The notes beneath the pieces were generated by a model that saw nothing but the letters and a program-made list of their open reading frames with translations, did not search any database and was not told the origin of the DNA. A DNA stretch of 64,000 nucleotides from Dipylidium caninum (taxonomy: Eukaryota > Platyhelminthes > Cestoda > Cyclophyllidea > Dipylidiidae): the NCBI GenBank assembly GCA_017562135.1, contig QEYB01000098.1, forward strand, positions 263,001-327,000, read 5' to 3'. The position numbers were made by a program, and so were the translations under genes. Positions 49,242 to 60,600 of the stretch are shown here, one piece after another. Numbering within the stretch: the first letter of the stretch is position 1; each line of letters starts with the position of its first letter.

Positions 49242-52200
49242 TTAATTAAGTCGGGGCGTACCTGCGGCGGAAAGAATTGAGAGCGTTTATCGAGGGAGCA
49301 TCAGGAGAAATGTGATTATGCCTGTTTTATTATTATGATAAAAAGAGGTTGTAGATTCATAATAAGTAAACAGTTGGGAATTTAAAGTTAAAATAACTGG
49401 GAAAGACGCAATACTTACCGTCAATGAGTGTCCGCACTTCGGGTACATGCGATGGAGCACTATATCCGTTCGGAGAGAAGCACCAAGATCGCACAGTAGC
49501 CGCGTAGACCGTATTTCCTACGAGTCCCTTCACCTCACATCGAGTCGAGTAACAGTCCATCTCCTCCTCCTCCTCCTCCTCCTTCTTCTTTATCTCCTCT
49601 CCGCTTCCTGGCTCACTTACTGCACGAACGGTGAGCTCATACCTGCCAATCGGACCATTGTTGGGCGGGGCACTCCAGCCCACCTCGAAGCCGCTGGCTG
49701 TAATGCTCGTGACAGTCGGCGTTGTGGGTGCTTCAGCCACCAGAAACATACAACCAGGCACATTAGGCAACAGGAGGCAGGACGGCATTTGCTCAGTCCT
49801 ACGCTTTCGTCATATCTACACGATCCAATGCCAGCCAACGAAACAAACATCCATCCAATCGTTTTGCAATAGATTCCAACAACTGCTGAGAGAATCAACA
49901 ATTCAGCATTAGAAGCTACGATGAGGTAAGTGGAGAGATGGACAATTAACAATGAATTCAAATTAGGAGAAATCAGACCCCTTCAAAGAGGGCCTACTCG
50001 CTCACCACCAGGCAATGTTCGCGTGACCGTCTCCGTCGACGCCTCACCACATGATTCATCCACTTCCACAGCACTTGGCAGACAGGGCACCACTCTCAGG
50101 CTGTACTGCGTGCAACCCGAAAGACCGTCAACTGTGCACGCGATCGGCTGTATTCTGGGTGGTAAACGAGCGGCTTTGCACGAAGTAGGAGAGCGACCTT
50201 CTATCCACGTCCTCGCTATTCCGCCGAATGGCCACCCCAACACTTCCTTCACTTCCGTTAATACTCGGAGTACCTGAGAAGGCTTCTGCAAAAGTACAGG
50301 CCATTTGCTGACACTAGTCTCTCATGCATCCCTCAGCCCATCTCACGAAGGGACAGTGGCCTACTGTTTGGCTTCGTCCATCCTGAGGTCGCTTCAGCCT
50401 CACTGCAGATTACTTCTGTGCCCGTAACGAAACACGACTTGACAGAGATGTTGTATTGGGTAGCCGCTCTGAGATTTCCCATCATGCACTCCAGACGCTC
50501 GTTCCTCCTTAGTGTGCATTGGGAATCGTCCAAGTGAACTTCAAAGTACTGAAGCGCTCCTATGGCGGAAGGCTTTTCCAAGATCACAGCCAAGGCGGTG
50601 GCGACTCTCCCCTCACCAACGTTGATTTGGGGCCTTGTCAGAAAATATAGGATGGTCTCATAAGATGGCAGCACAGACTGCAGGCTTCTCTCTATTCCAC
50701 AATGTGGTAACATATCACAGCCATCTCGTTTCATAATATCAAGCCAAATTAAGTCTGTTCAACCAACTCGTCGCAACGGTCTTGGGCCTAGTAGTTATTC
50801 CTTCGACTCGAGGTCAAAGTGATCACAAGGTGGGTAAGGAGGGTGTTGCAAAGAAAAAATGAAAATTGAGATAAAGAACACAAAGCAGAACTTGATCTGC
50901 ACCTAAGTGGGAAGGCACTTCCTAGAAGGTAGAGCTTACCTCGCTAAAAACTGCTCTCAACAAGACGAAACGTGGTCATCAAAAGAAGGAGAGACTTCTC
51001 TCCCAACGACAAATCACCTAGTGGTCTCGTCCAACCGCTCCTTCGCAGACTTGATCCCACTCTTGCGAATTGTCCACCCAACCACGAGGTCACCTTTACG
51101 GTGTATTTGGTGGCAGGAGAGAGGTTTTCCACAATACAGCTTTGCGGTCCCTCCACCCGCATGAGGCGACAGGACGGGGAAACATCGTCATCCACGCTCA
51201 CCGTGTAATGATCAACACCAGTTGAATCGACAGCTGGCTCGAAGGTCACCTTCAGCGACGTCGATGAATACGGCCGAATGTGAGCAGCGGATGGAGCTGA
51301 AACAGACAACGACAGTAGGACTATTTGCGCTGCAACGCTCACCAAGTCTAATGTCAGCCTCCACATTCGACTGCTGGCTACAACTGCTCTGCGCTCCACC
51401 CACCCACCCATTGGGAGCATTACTACGCATGCCACACGGACACAGAACTGTCTATAGCCCTTCTCTACATGCAGACATCACCCCCACGCACACACACGTA
51501 AGTCATTTGTGCCTAGCCTCACTCTCTTCAGTAAATCGCTACACTGTCAAATCTCCTTTCGTTACGTCCTTACAGTACCATTTTGCTTCAGGTTAAGGCA
51601 TAGGCGTCAGTGCACGGAGTGACGGACAACTTGCCATTTGGGGTGGTCACGGAAAGCAGCGGCGCAGATTTCTCACTGCAAATTTCCGTTTTCGTGGAAG
51701 TATTAAAGCAGACGACAAGAGAAACATTGTACACTACACCGGGTGAAAGTCCTCTAGCGCTGCATTCTTGGCTCGTCCCATCACAAAGGCAGAGGCGCGA
51801 GGACCCCTCCACAATTTCGTAAACGAAGCTGTCATTCGCCTTGAGGAAAGGCTCGAAGTTCCAAGTTAGACTAGTATTTTCACGACGACCAAGTGTGGGC
51901 TTTTCTGGCGCTAAAATATGTGTTAGTTTACAAATAAGAGTCCATTCGAAGAGAACAATAAGTAACACGACAAAGCCCCATTCCTCAGAGGTTGCGCGAA
52001 TGAACGCCTTCTTCACTGACTTCATGGTGGACTGCATAGAAAGAAGTGTTAAGAGAAGACTTCCGTCGCAGAGCCAATGGCAACAAAATGCCTAGAGGCA
52101 GAATACACACTGACAAAATGGTTAAGGGGGCGTTTACTTGGTGGCCGCGTCCATCCTCGTCCCTGGATATTCGATCCCACCCTGCTGAAGCGTCCGCCAA

Positions 52201-53465
52201 GCCACGAGGTCGCGTTCACAGTGTACTCAGTGTGCGGGGAAAGATGGTCTATGACACAACTTGGCGAAGGTAACGAACTCTCGAATTCGCACCACAAGTC
52301 ACCTTCTTCGCTTATACTCGCTGTATATCGATGTATGCCAGTGGTGTCTGTAGGTGCCACCATTGTTACCTCGAGTGATTTTGAAGAGCGCGTTTTAATC
52401 TCCACTTTGGATGGAGCTAAGAGACATGCAGGAAGACAAGTGGTTAGGCACGCTCGCTATCAACTCCAAATCACCTTGTCTGCCATTCCTTCCTCCAATA
52501 AGTAGTTGAGTACCACGGTTAACGCTGACTGCGGTTTAGCCACCAAGCCATGCATAAACCACGCAAATTCCCTTTCTGCGTTGGTATCAGGTGGCATGCG
52601 ACACTTCTTTATCTAACAACACTATTCCCCTTCAGCAATGAAGGGACCGAAAATGCCCAATATCTGACTTACTCTAACCGTACTCATTAACTTTCCGTTT
52701 GGACTTACCGTTTGGTAGGGTAGGAGTAGACATTACCCCTGACTGAGAAATGCGATCGCCAGCGGACGACCAAGCAACCAGCACAATATCGTACACAGTC
52801 CCTGGTGTAAGACCTTCCGCTGTGCACCACTTCGTTGAACCATCACACGTAGCAAGCTCAGTAGTTGCGTCCATAATTCTATACTCCAAAGCATCTTCTC
52901 CTGCTGCCACAGGCACATACTCCCATGTGATACTGTTATTCGTACGACTTTTCAACATTGGCTTCTCGAGTGCTAAAGGGGAAGAAGATGGTTTGCCATC
53001 AACGCTCACTAGTTCACGAGGCCTCGCACTCCGCTCCACTCACTCAGACACTCTATCCATTAGTGTGGTCAACGGGGACATTATGGAGAGGTGTTCAGCC
53101 TCATCTCAACACACCAACTGATTAACTCGAAAATTCGCCTAAACGGCATAAAACAAGTGCCACTATGCTCCGTCGATTCGCAGGTGTCCATTCACAGGGA
53201 ATCTTCACTCTCAATGCAAGTTAGGCAAATCATCACAACACAACATGCCAATTACGTAGGTCAACATACATAATTAAGCACTTAATGGGGAAATCTCGTT
53301 TCGATATTGACTTTGCTTACTCTGCAGTGTTGAGGTCTCTCGAAGAAGGAAGACTACAAGGAAACGGACAATTAATGGTCCCTTCAATGGAAGTTGACAA
53401 TAAGAAAAATTAACAGATGAATTGTGTCGATCCGGGGTCCGCATATTGCACTTGTTCTTCTGCAT
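49242..53465 (-). CDS. Secreted fibronectin type III repeat protein, seven FN3 modules
   Basis: The proposed start at 53465 gives a hydrophobic signal or anchor segment (LIVRFLVVFLL) in exon 53321-53465. Seven exons follow, most coding one FN3 module with phase 1 at both ends: 52709-52972, 52138-52416, 51635-51910, 51018-51296, 50365-50633, 50006-50285 and 49419-49730. A short last exon at 49242-49261 ends in TAA. FN3 signatures repeat: SITWEY, LTPGTVYDIVLVAW, LSPHTEYTVNATSW, LSPGVVYNVSLVVCF, LSPATKYTVKVTSW, ATQYNISVKSCF and FEVGWSAPPNNGPIGRYEL. Modules 1 and 3 resemble each other, as do 2 and 4. No transmembrane or kinase/phosphatase part is seen, so a secreted or surface adhesion role is inferred. 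The exon after module 3 uses a GC donor. Modules 5 and 6 have lengths that break phase by one base each. Confidence 0.75.
49559..49590. repeat. (GAG)n repeat inside an FN3 exon
   Basis: On the minus strand it encodes a run of glutamates after three lysines, between two beta strands of the seventh FN3 module. It lies in a probable loop, so length changes by whole codons would be tolerated. Confidence 0.8.
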
Positions 53466-55554
53466 CGCAAAGAACGCGATGTAGGTAACATAACCATGTG
53501 GCCCTCAAGGATATACATATCAGTAAAAACAATGCACATATAAGATTTACCTTAAAGGCTAATCAAACATTTATCAGCAACCCCAAGCCTGTGTATGGCA
53601 CTTAGCACCCGAATGAAGCAAACGCATAATTCCTCGGACAAGTCAGATGTCAGCATGTTTAAGGAGGCTTAGAGAAAGCGTCCAAAATCCTTCCGACCCT
53701 CTTAAACCCAAAGTTTGTATTCCAAACTTATTTAAGTACAAGAGGAAACTAGGGATTCATAGAGGGCGGAAATATAGCCACCAAAATACTGAATATTGAC
53801 TAAAAACAGTTTTGTAGGTTAGGAATTGTTTTTGTGTCGGCGAAAAGTATCCACAAGACACCAAACTATGAGGTACATTACGACGAAAGGGTTAAAAGGT
53901 TTGTGGTTCGAGTGGTATAGACTTCAACAGCCTCTGTGAAAAGGGATTTGTGAAGCAAATAACTAACAGTAAAATACCACTTTGCAACTTAGTACTATGC
54001 CAAATTCGCAAAGTGCTTAGCTGGATAGGTGAAGGTATACATCCAAGCATCGTAAGGCAAAAGCCATCCAGCCCATCGCGCCCACGACCGCTAACGGCAA
54101 ATGCTTTAGCCTTTCGCTATATATACCGCTTCAAGGTCTTGAAAAGTAAATAACATGACAAGTTAAAACAAAGAAGAGAAGACAATTCATGTGGCATAGC
54201 TATAAATATTGAGAATAAGCTCATAACATGACAATATGCAAATAGTTAAGCGGATATAAATGCACGCCTCTATGCTCCTAGCGACTGATATGTAAGCACG
54301 TGAGGATGCAATCAACTTTTAGAAATACTTGTAACCCGCGTAGAATATTGATAGCCTATCGGCAAGGTGCATAAATACAAGTTAGAGCCGAGGTGAATCA
54401 TGTTCTTTAGTCAGAAACGCCTAACCCCTTACTTCTCAAATGTGATGCTTTGACGCATACAAAGATTTTCTTGTTGTGTCCACAGCTCAATCCGCCATTT
54501 CCTGCCAAGTATACTCGATTTCGGCCAAATATTGCCTCTACCAGATCTCCAACAATACGCAGCATTGTGTGCTTCCTTTTGTCACATCGAATGCGAGATC
54601 GCCATCTCCGACCAACACGCACAGCTGCACGCGTCCCAACTTCCCTCCATCCACACGTTGATGGCGAAGCGCATTTCACGCAATCATGCACACTGCAAGT
54701 GGCAAGGAGACTACTTCGATCATGTTCCTACTTTTTCACTGTACTCATTCCAACTAGAGCAAGTGCGACTTCTATCAACAATGCGACGCCAAACCGAAGA
54801 TTTCGGACGCGAGGGATCATGGTTAGTAATCCCATCACGCTTACGAACACCGAGATCGGAATCGACATCTGCCTCCTACCGAAAACACTTTATCCTAAAC
54901 CTGGCACAAATCCAACACTAATGCCATCCGACAAGATCACTGCACTGCACCACCAGCACTGGTGACTCCCAAGCTGCTCTCAATTCTCCACAGGTGGCAC
55001 GACTCGAGGGATAACACGCGTCATCAGGCTCCTGCGTAATCCACACACGGCTGCCTCTCATCCCGAATTGGCTCCGCTCCCAAATCTCCTCCATCCCGTA
55101 AGAACGATCATCGCTCTATCAAATGCTTAAATATGGGAGTGGAGAAAGAAGGGCTAACCCCTTCATTCCCCGCCCTCACCCCTCTTGACTACAAAAAATA
55201 TTCAAAAAACAGTACAAAGTCGGTTAACAAGAGAGGGGAACCAAGGCAGTAGTCACGGTGCTGACAGTCATCGGCCGGACAATGGGAGAGTCATGGAGTA
55301 GAAGTTGAGGAGTGGGAGGTCGTCTCGTCGTCTCCAGGATGTTCACCTATTCACACAATGTCTAATGTGCAATAAACGGAGGTATTCTAATGCGTGAATA
55401 GACTTTAGCATGCAGGAGTCGAGTCTGAACCTTGCGGAAAGCCACATGATAGCAGCGGAACTAGCTCAAGTCGACTTCACCAGGGTATTCGCACGAATGG
55501 TAGCAACACCAAAGTTGAAATTGATGCGAGGCATTTAGACAGTGCAGTTATCAA

Positions 55555-55936
55555 TGCCACGTATACAGGCGAAATATCATCGAGGTAGCGCAAGTATTAC
55601 TTACCTTTACCTCGCGATGGGACTGGGGGTGGTGGTCCGAAGGAGACTATCCGCCTACGAGTAGGAAATAATGTGTGTTACAGCAGTCACCTATGTCAAG
55701 CCATGCTCCACCTACTAAGTGCCACTTCACATTAACGCTCACCTTGCGCGTGTCCCGGGGGAACTAATGCTGGGACACGAAGTGGTTGGATCTGCACTCC
55801 CTACAAGGTAAACAGTGGAGGCTGTGAAGAGCACTTCGGGTGGAAGGCATTGAAAGGCAGCAACGGTGGGGAGACTAAATGTCATATAGGCACAGTGTCG
55901 TGTAGGCACGCGTCTGGGCGGCGAGTTTGGGTTGCC
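55555..55936. repeat. Direct segmental duplication, copy 1
   Basis: About 380 bp, nearly identical to 56718-57130. It starts at TGCCACGTATACAGGCG and ends near GGGCGGCGAG. It contains the small exon-like block coding GPPPPVPSRGK on the minus strand. Confidence 0.9.
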
Positions 55937-56717
55937 GAAAATGGACATTTTGGAATATGTTGGCTTTATCAAGGCTTGCTCTCAAAAGGCCTTCTAACCT
56001 CTGCCTCACGAGATGTGCCATATCGCAATAGAAGGATGGTTGCAGGTGCAGCAACAGGGAATCAGTTTACCAAATCGCCTGTGGGATGAAAGATTCTTGT
56101 AATCGCTGGCTGAAGTAGTAGGAACAATGAGAAATAGTAATGAGGCAATCGAGGAGATCTGCATGATGACACCGCGTTATTTGGATATGATGCCGGTTAG
56201 GCAATGATATCATGAATTACTGGCCACTGCGACCGATGGATTATATGCGAATTTGCTGATCTTTACGTGAGTGTTCGGTCTTTCATCAGCCATGAACGGC
56301 CAAATGCCACATAGGCAGCGTAATCAGCACTCAAGACCACCGCGAGTGACGGATCATTAAGGCAAATACTGCCGTATTCGTGACTGTTCGGTACTTCGCA
56401 CAGATGGACAACGAAATGTCAATTACACGGTGAGCTTATCAATTACAGGTCACTGCGTGTGACTGATTTTGGAGGGGTGTGCTGTCATATTCACGAGTTT
56501 AGACCTTCCGGAAATGCTGAATTGCGAAATGTCATTCTTGCAGTACAGTAATCACTTACACCTGGCCGAGAGCTTCGGTTTATAGGTGGAAGTAATGTCG
56601 TATTCGCCACTTATCGACGCCAAATGCCATTTAGACAGTAAAATAATCACTTATGCGTCACTCGTAATGGTGGTATATGTAGCGATAGAGTGTTGTATAC
56701 GTGAGAGCTCAGTACAC

Positions 56718-57130
56718 TGCCACGTACACAGGCGAAATATCATCGAGGTAGCGCAAGTATTACTTACCTTTACCTCGCGATGGGACTGGGGGTGGTGGTC
56801 CGAAGGAGACTATCCGCCTACGAGTAGGAAATAATGTGTGTTACAGCAGTCACCACGCCCATTGCGACACTTCACCTGACTACCTATGTCAAGCCATGCT
56901 CCACCTACTAAGTGCCACTTCACATTAACGCTCACCTTGCGCGTGTCCCGGGGGAACTAATGCTGGGACACGAAATGGTTGGATCTGCACTCCCTACAAG
57001 GTAAACAGTGGAGGCTGTGAAGAGCACTTCGGGTGGAAGGCATTGAAAGGCAGCAACGGTGGGGAGACTAAATGTCATATAGGCACAGTGTCGTGTAGGC
57101 ACGCGTCTGGGCGGCGAGCTTGGGGTGCCA
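56718..57130. repeat. Direct segmental duplication, copy 2
   Basis: Second copy, about 1.16 kb downstream of the first. It carries roughly 30 extra bases around 56853-56882. The remaining sequence differs at only a few positions, so the duplication is recent or has been kept alike by conversion. Confidence 0.9.
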
Positions 57131-57617
57131 TGGAACTGATACTCGCACATAAGATTACCTTATCTGGGACCATTCTTGAAACCCCTTATAACCGTCTGAC
57201 TCAGTGGGAGTAAATAAAAAGGTTCCCGAATGGGGAGGAGTTTAGCAATCAGGCAATTGAGGCAATCTGTATAATACCTTCAGATTAATGAAAGGAACTA
57301 TCAGATGGGCAGAGAACCTATCACTTATCCCGCACTAGGGAAGGCGCTTTATCTGCCAAAATAGTGCTGGATACGTGTTCGTTCGGCACTTAACTACATA
57401 CCGACGCTAAATAGCATTTAGGCAGTGCAGCTGCCCACTTGCCCCTCACTTGGACCGGCGTCTCATCAACGGGAATAGTATATTCGTGAGCGTTCGGCAC
57501 TTCATAACCTATGTACGACACATGAAAAAAGGGTCCCTGTATACTCCATGTGATTCCACGAGGACAATTTCCTCCAAGCATGCCGCCATTTGCTACCAAT
57601 TTTAACTCTGCCATAAG

Positions 57618-60600
57618 TCAATCCTCGAATAAGTCACTCATTTTCAAACACAACCTGGCTGACAAAAAGTCATGAGACCACTACTCCCTCCGCAGAAGGC
57701 ATCTCACTTACCTCCTGCCCTATTGTGAACATTGAGATTCCCTTGCGAGAGACAAAGTGAAACGAAATCGTAGAGAAATTTGAGCTGAGTCTAAAACAGA
57801 CCAAACACCGACGCACGTAACAGAGGCAAGGTATCACTCGCAAGAGCTTTTAGTGGATATCTGACGCAATGATTTGGAGGAAGACGCTAACGCACCGCCA
57901 CTTGAACCATGTGTGTTCGCCACTTGCGCAGCGCCAAAACCGTCCCGACGACGTCCACGGTCACTGGTCTCGTTCTCAGCCGGTCAAGGAGGAAGCGAGC
58001 TGCGATCAGCGTCCCCGTTCGCCCGACACCAGCACTAAAGCGCCAATTCACTCCCTCTCACCAGACCACTTCACACAAACACGTCAACCTCGTCTCTAAC
58101 ACAACCCTCCATACAGCCAAGTAAGTAAGGGCCTGCTTTAAGACGGGTTTCCTATTTCGCTGACGTTCATCTCACCTGCAATGCACAACCGTAGGACCAT
58201 ACTCCGCTCCCAAGCGCAACGCCTTCAAGCCATTCGTGTGCCTCTCTACAAAGTTGTAGAAGCTCTGCATGTCGGGGCTATCGTAGTCCGACCATCCTGT
58301 ATAATGCAGTTGACTGACCGTCCACGGCTAGGTGCGACAGACACACGACGGGTCAGTAAAACCATCACGTCAGACGCACAATCGCCGCATAACTCTCTTC
58401 TCACCTCGTGACAATTGGAGCAACAAATACGAAGCTCACGAACAACACCACCGTCGAACGCAGTCTCACTAACTTTCTCCACACTCGCTTTAATGCCTCT
58501 GGCGTTGACAAACTCCTGTCTCGTTTCATTCGGCCAATACTGCTCACACTTCACTTGGTTCCTTCCACACATCTACAGGAAGTAGAGAAGAAAGGACAGC
58601 CACGCAGGCGACCAGGCAGTCGACCAGCAGGAGCGGCAGGGAGAGAGAGAGAGAGAGACATGAAACGGTAGGATTCAAACGAAGTGAGTTGATGTGGTTC
58701 TCGTTACCATCAAACGAGGGTGCAGAAGGCAAAACAACATGAAACAAGTGAAGGAGAATACAAGCATCTCCAATCTGCCTGCCCATAGTTCGCCTCCTTA
58801 CGAAGAGGCGCCTCCATTGTACAGGGAATGCCGCAGTTTCGTCCACCGACATGTCACAATTCAGCTTCTCTGAGCGTCCTTCCACCCACCGCTCGCCCGA
58901 CCAACAGGCCACAAGCCAGAGTGGTCGTGTGCACGAACAACGTCAAAGTAGGGGGAAGTGAGACGATTCCCCCTAGTCCATTCTCCTCCTCGGGGCCTTG
59001 GCACGTACAACATGTGGAGATGTCTGCTTCTTCACGGGTCGACGGCCAATGTCAGCTAGCGTCTAACACCAAATAGGCAGCTCAACGCGCAAAGTGACGA
59101 CACTGTGCACGAGTTGGCACGAGTAGGGGGCACACGAACCAACTCGTCCATTTCTCTCAAGATCGAAGGGCAAAGGAAAATAGCCGGCAAGGGTTGAGGG
59201 GTTCCGGGACGAGGCAAATGGCAATCAGTGGGCCGCATATGAAAGAGTGAGCCTCATTACATCTGCCGACTTCGTTGCACCCTGCTCTGCTACTCTGCAG
59301 ATGAAAACTGGCATGTCAATGCTCTACACACTTATCGAACTGCGTCACCACGTAACCACCACGACGCCTCCCAACGCCGACACAATCTCATCTACTCCAT
59401 AGTTAGAGCTGAGGAAAAAGTGAACGAAGATGCAGACGAACACGAGACCCCGTCACATCGTCACGCAATACAAAAACGCCAACTTGAAGTGTTTCCGCAT
59501 AAGCCGAAATTCTTCCTCCGCCCACGCAGAGGACAGTTAAGTGGACGAATTTGCATCGATAGAACGGGACACTTCGGCATGCGCCTCGACGGCAGAGCAG
59601 ACAGCAGGGCACACAGCATCGTCGGCCACATTCCGTCGTCTGGGGCGCGCGCAGTCAACGGACATCGACTTTGAATGAGCTGTCGCAGAAAATGACTCGA
59701 CCACTCCTGCCTTTTCATTTGCGCGGCAACAGGTCAGACGCTGCAGTTGACGTCGACTTAATATGCAAATAATGTGTCACCTGCAGACAACGGCTACCAC
59801 GAGAGTGGCGCCGTCTATGAAACAGAGCAGATACTCGAAATAACGAAGAAAATAACAGAGGAGACAGAGGCGGGAGCGGGTGAAGATTTGGCGAACTTAC
59901 TGACACAGCATGATTATTTGAGGACATTGTTGTTCACACACCATAATAAGGAAGTCGGCCACTGTTTCGGCAAGAGGTGCTTGAGCAGCAATGTACTCCG
60001 GAACTTTGGTGACGGGAGCAACGCGTGCCTCTCCACCATCGCCATACACGGGACCCCGCACATACGACGCGTTGATGTAACCTCGTCGCACTTCGCCCAC
60101 CTGTAAGGCACAAAAACGTGATGAGGCACAAAACGTGATGGTGATGGTGATGATGGTGATGATGGTGATGATGTTGGCCAGCACACGCACTGTTTCTCGA
60201 CGCACCAACAAACTCGCGTCGACCTACCGTATACACTGGTTCGCTCTCACTTTTCATCATGCACCACGGCCGTCCAACCACCACCATGGACTGATCATCT
60301 GAAGGGAAGGCGATAAGTCATGAAGGACACTAAAGCATGGCCACCATTTGTATTGCCAAGTCACAACACACATGGAAGAATGTCGGTGTAACGGTTGAGA
60401 GAGGCCATCATTCCCCCGGCTTTGCGTGTCAACCGGTATTCTGCCTCGATCCCTTTCACCCACAGGTTTCTCACCTCCTACAGGACGGCACACCATAACA
60501 TTAATGGGAGATACGCACTAAAAATGCAACAATTGCACAGCCAACCTCGAACAGTTCCGAGAATTTGCCCCTTCCTTCGAGCTCTTTCACCTGGGCTGCA

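Larger units (their letters stand above)
55521..57430. repeat. Degenerate short repeats around the duplication
   Basis: A core similar to AAATGCCATTTAGGCAGTG recurs at about 55528, 55877, 56302, 56414, 56527, 56620, 57070 and 57408. It is often followed by CAGTAATCACTTA-like bases and preceded by GTTCGGCACTT-like bases. Spacing is irregular (about 90-350 bp). These look like old tandem copies of one unit, perhaps of an FN3 exon and its flank. Confidence 0.65.
53466..57617 (-). pseudogene. Degenerate FN3-like region between the two FN3 genes
   Basis: This 4.2-kb stretch holds FN3-like fragments on the minus strand without a continuous gene. One piece at about 54430-54690 has a good acceptor (CTTGCAG) and Cys-rich FN3-like sequence, but the likely frame changes midway. 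Another at 57390-57614 reads GITWSIQGPFF then EVPNAHEYTIPVDE. The duplicated segments contain a neat exon (55615-55665, and again near 56771-56820) with acceptor CTACTCGTAG and donor GTAAGT. I could not join these into one frame. It may be a decayed gene copy, or an active gene with small exons that I failed to assemble. Confidence 0.4.

Noticed and set aside
49447..49872. Plus-strand open frame with poly-leucine
   Set aside because: It is the antisense of the GAG repeat in the FN3 exon on the minus strand.
54450..54965. 171-codon open frame on the plus strand
   Set aside because: It lies antisense to FN3-like sequence and has no start context, splice sites or family match.
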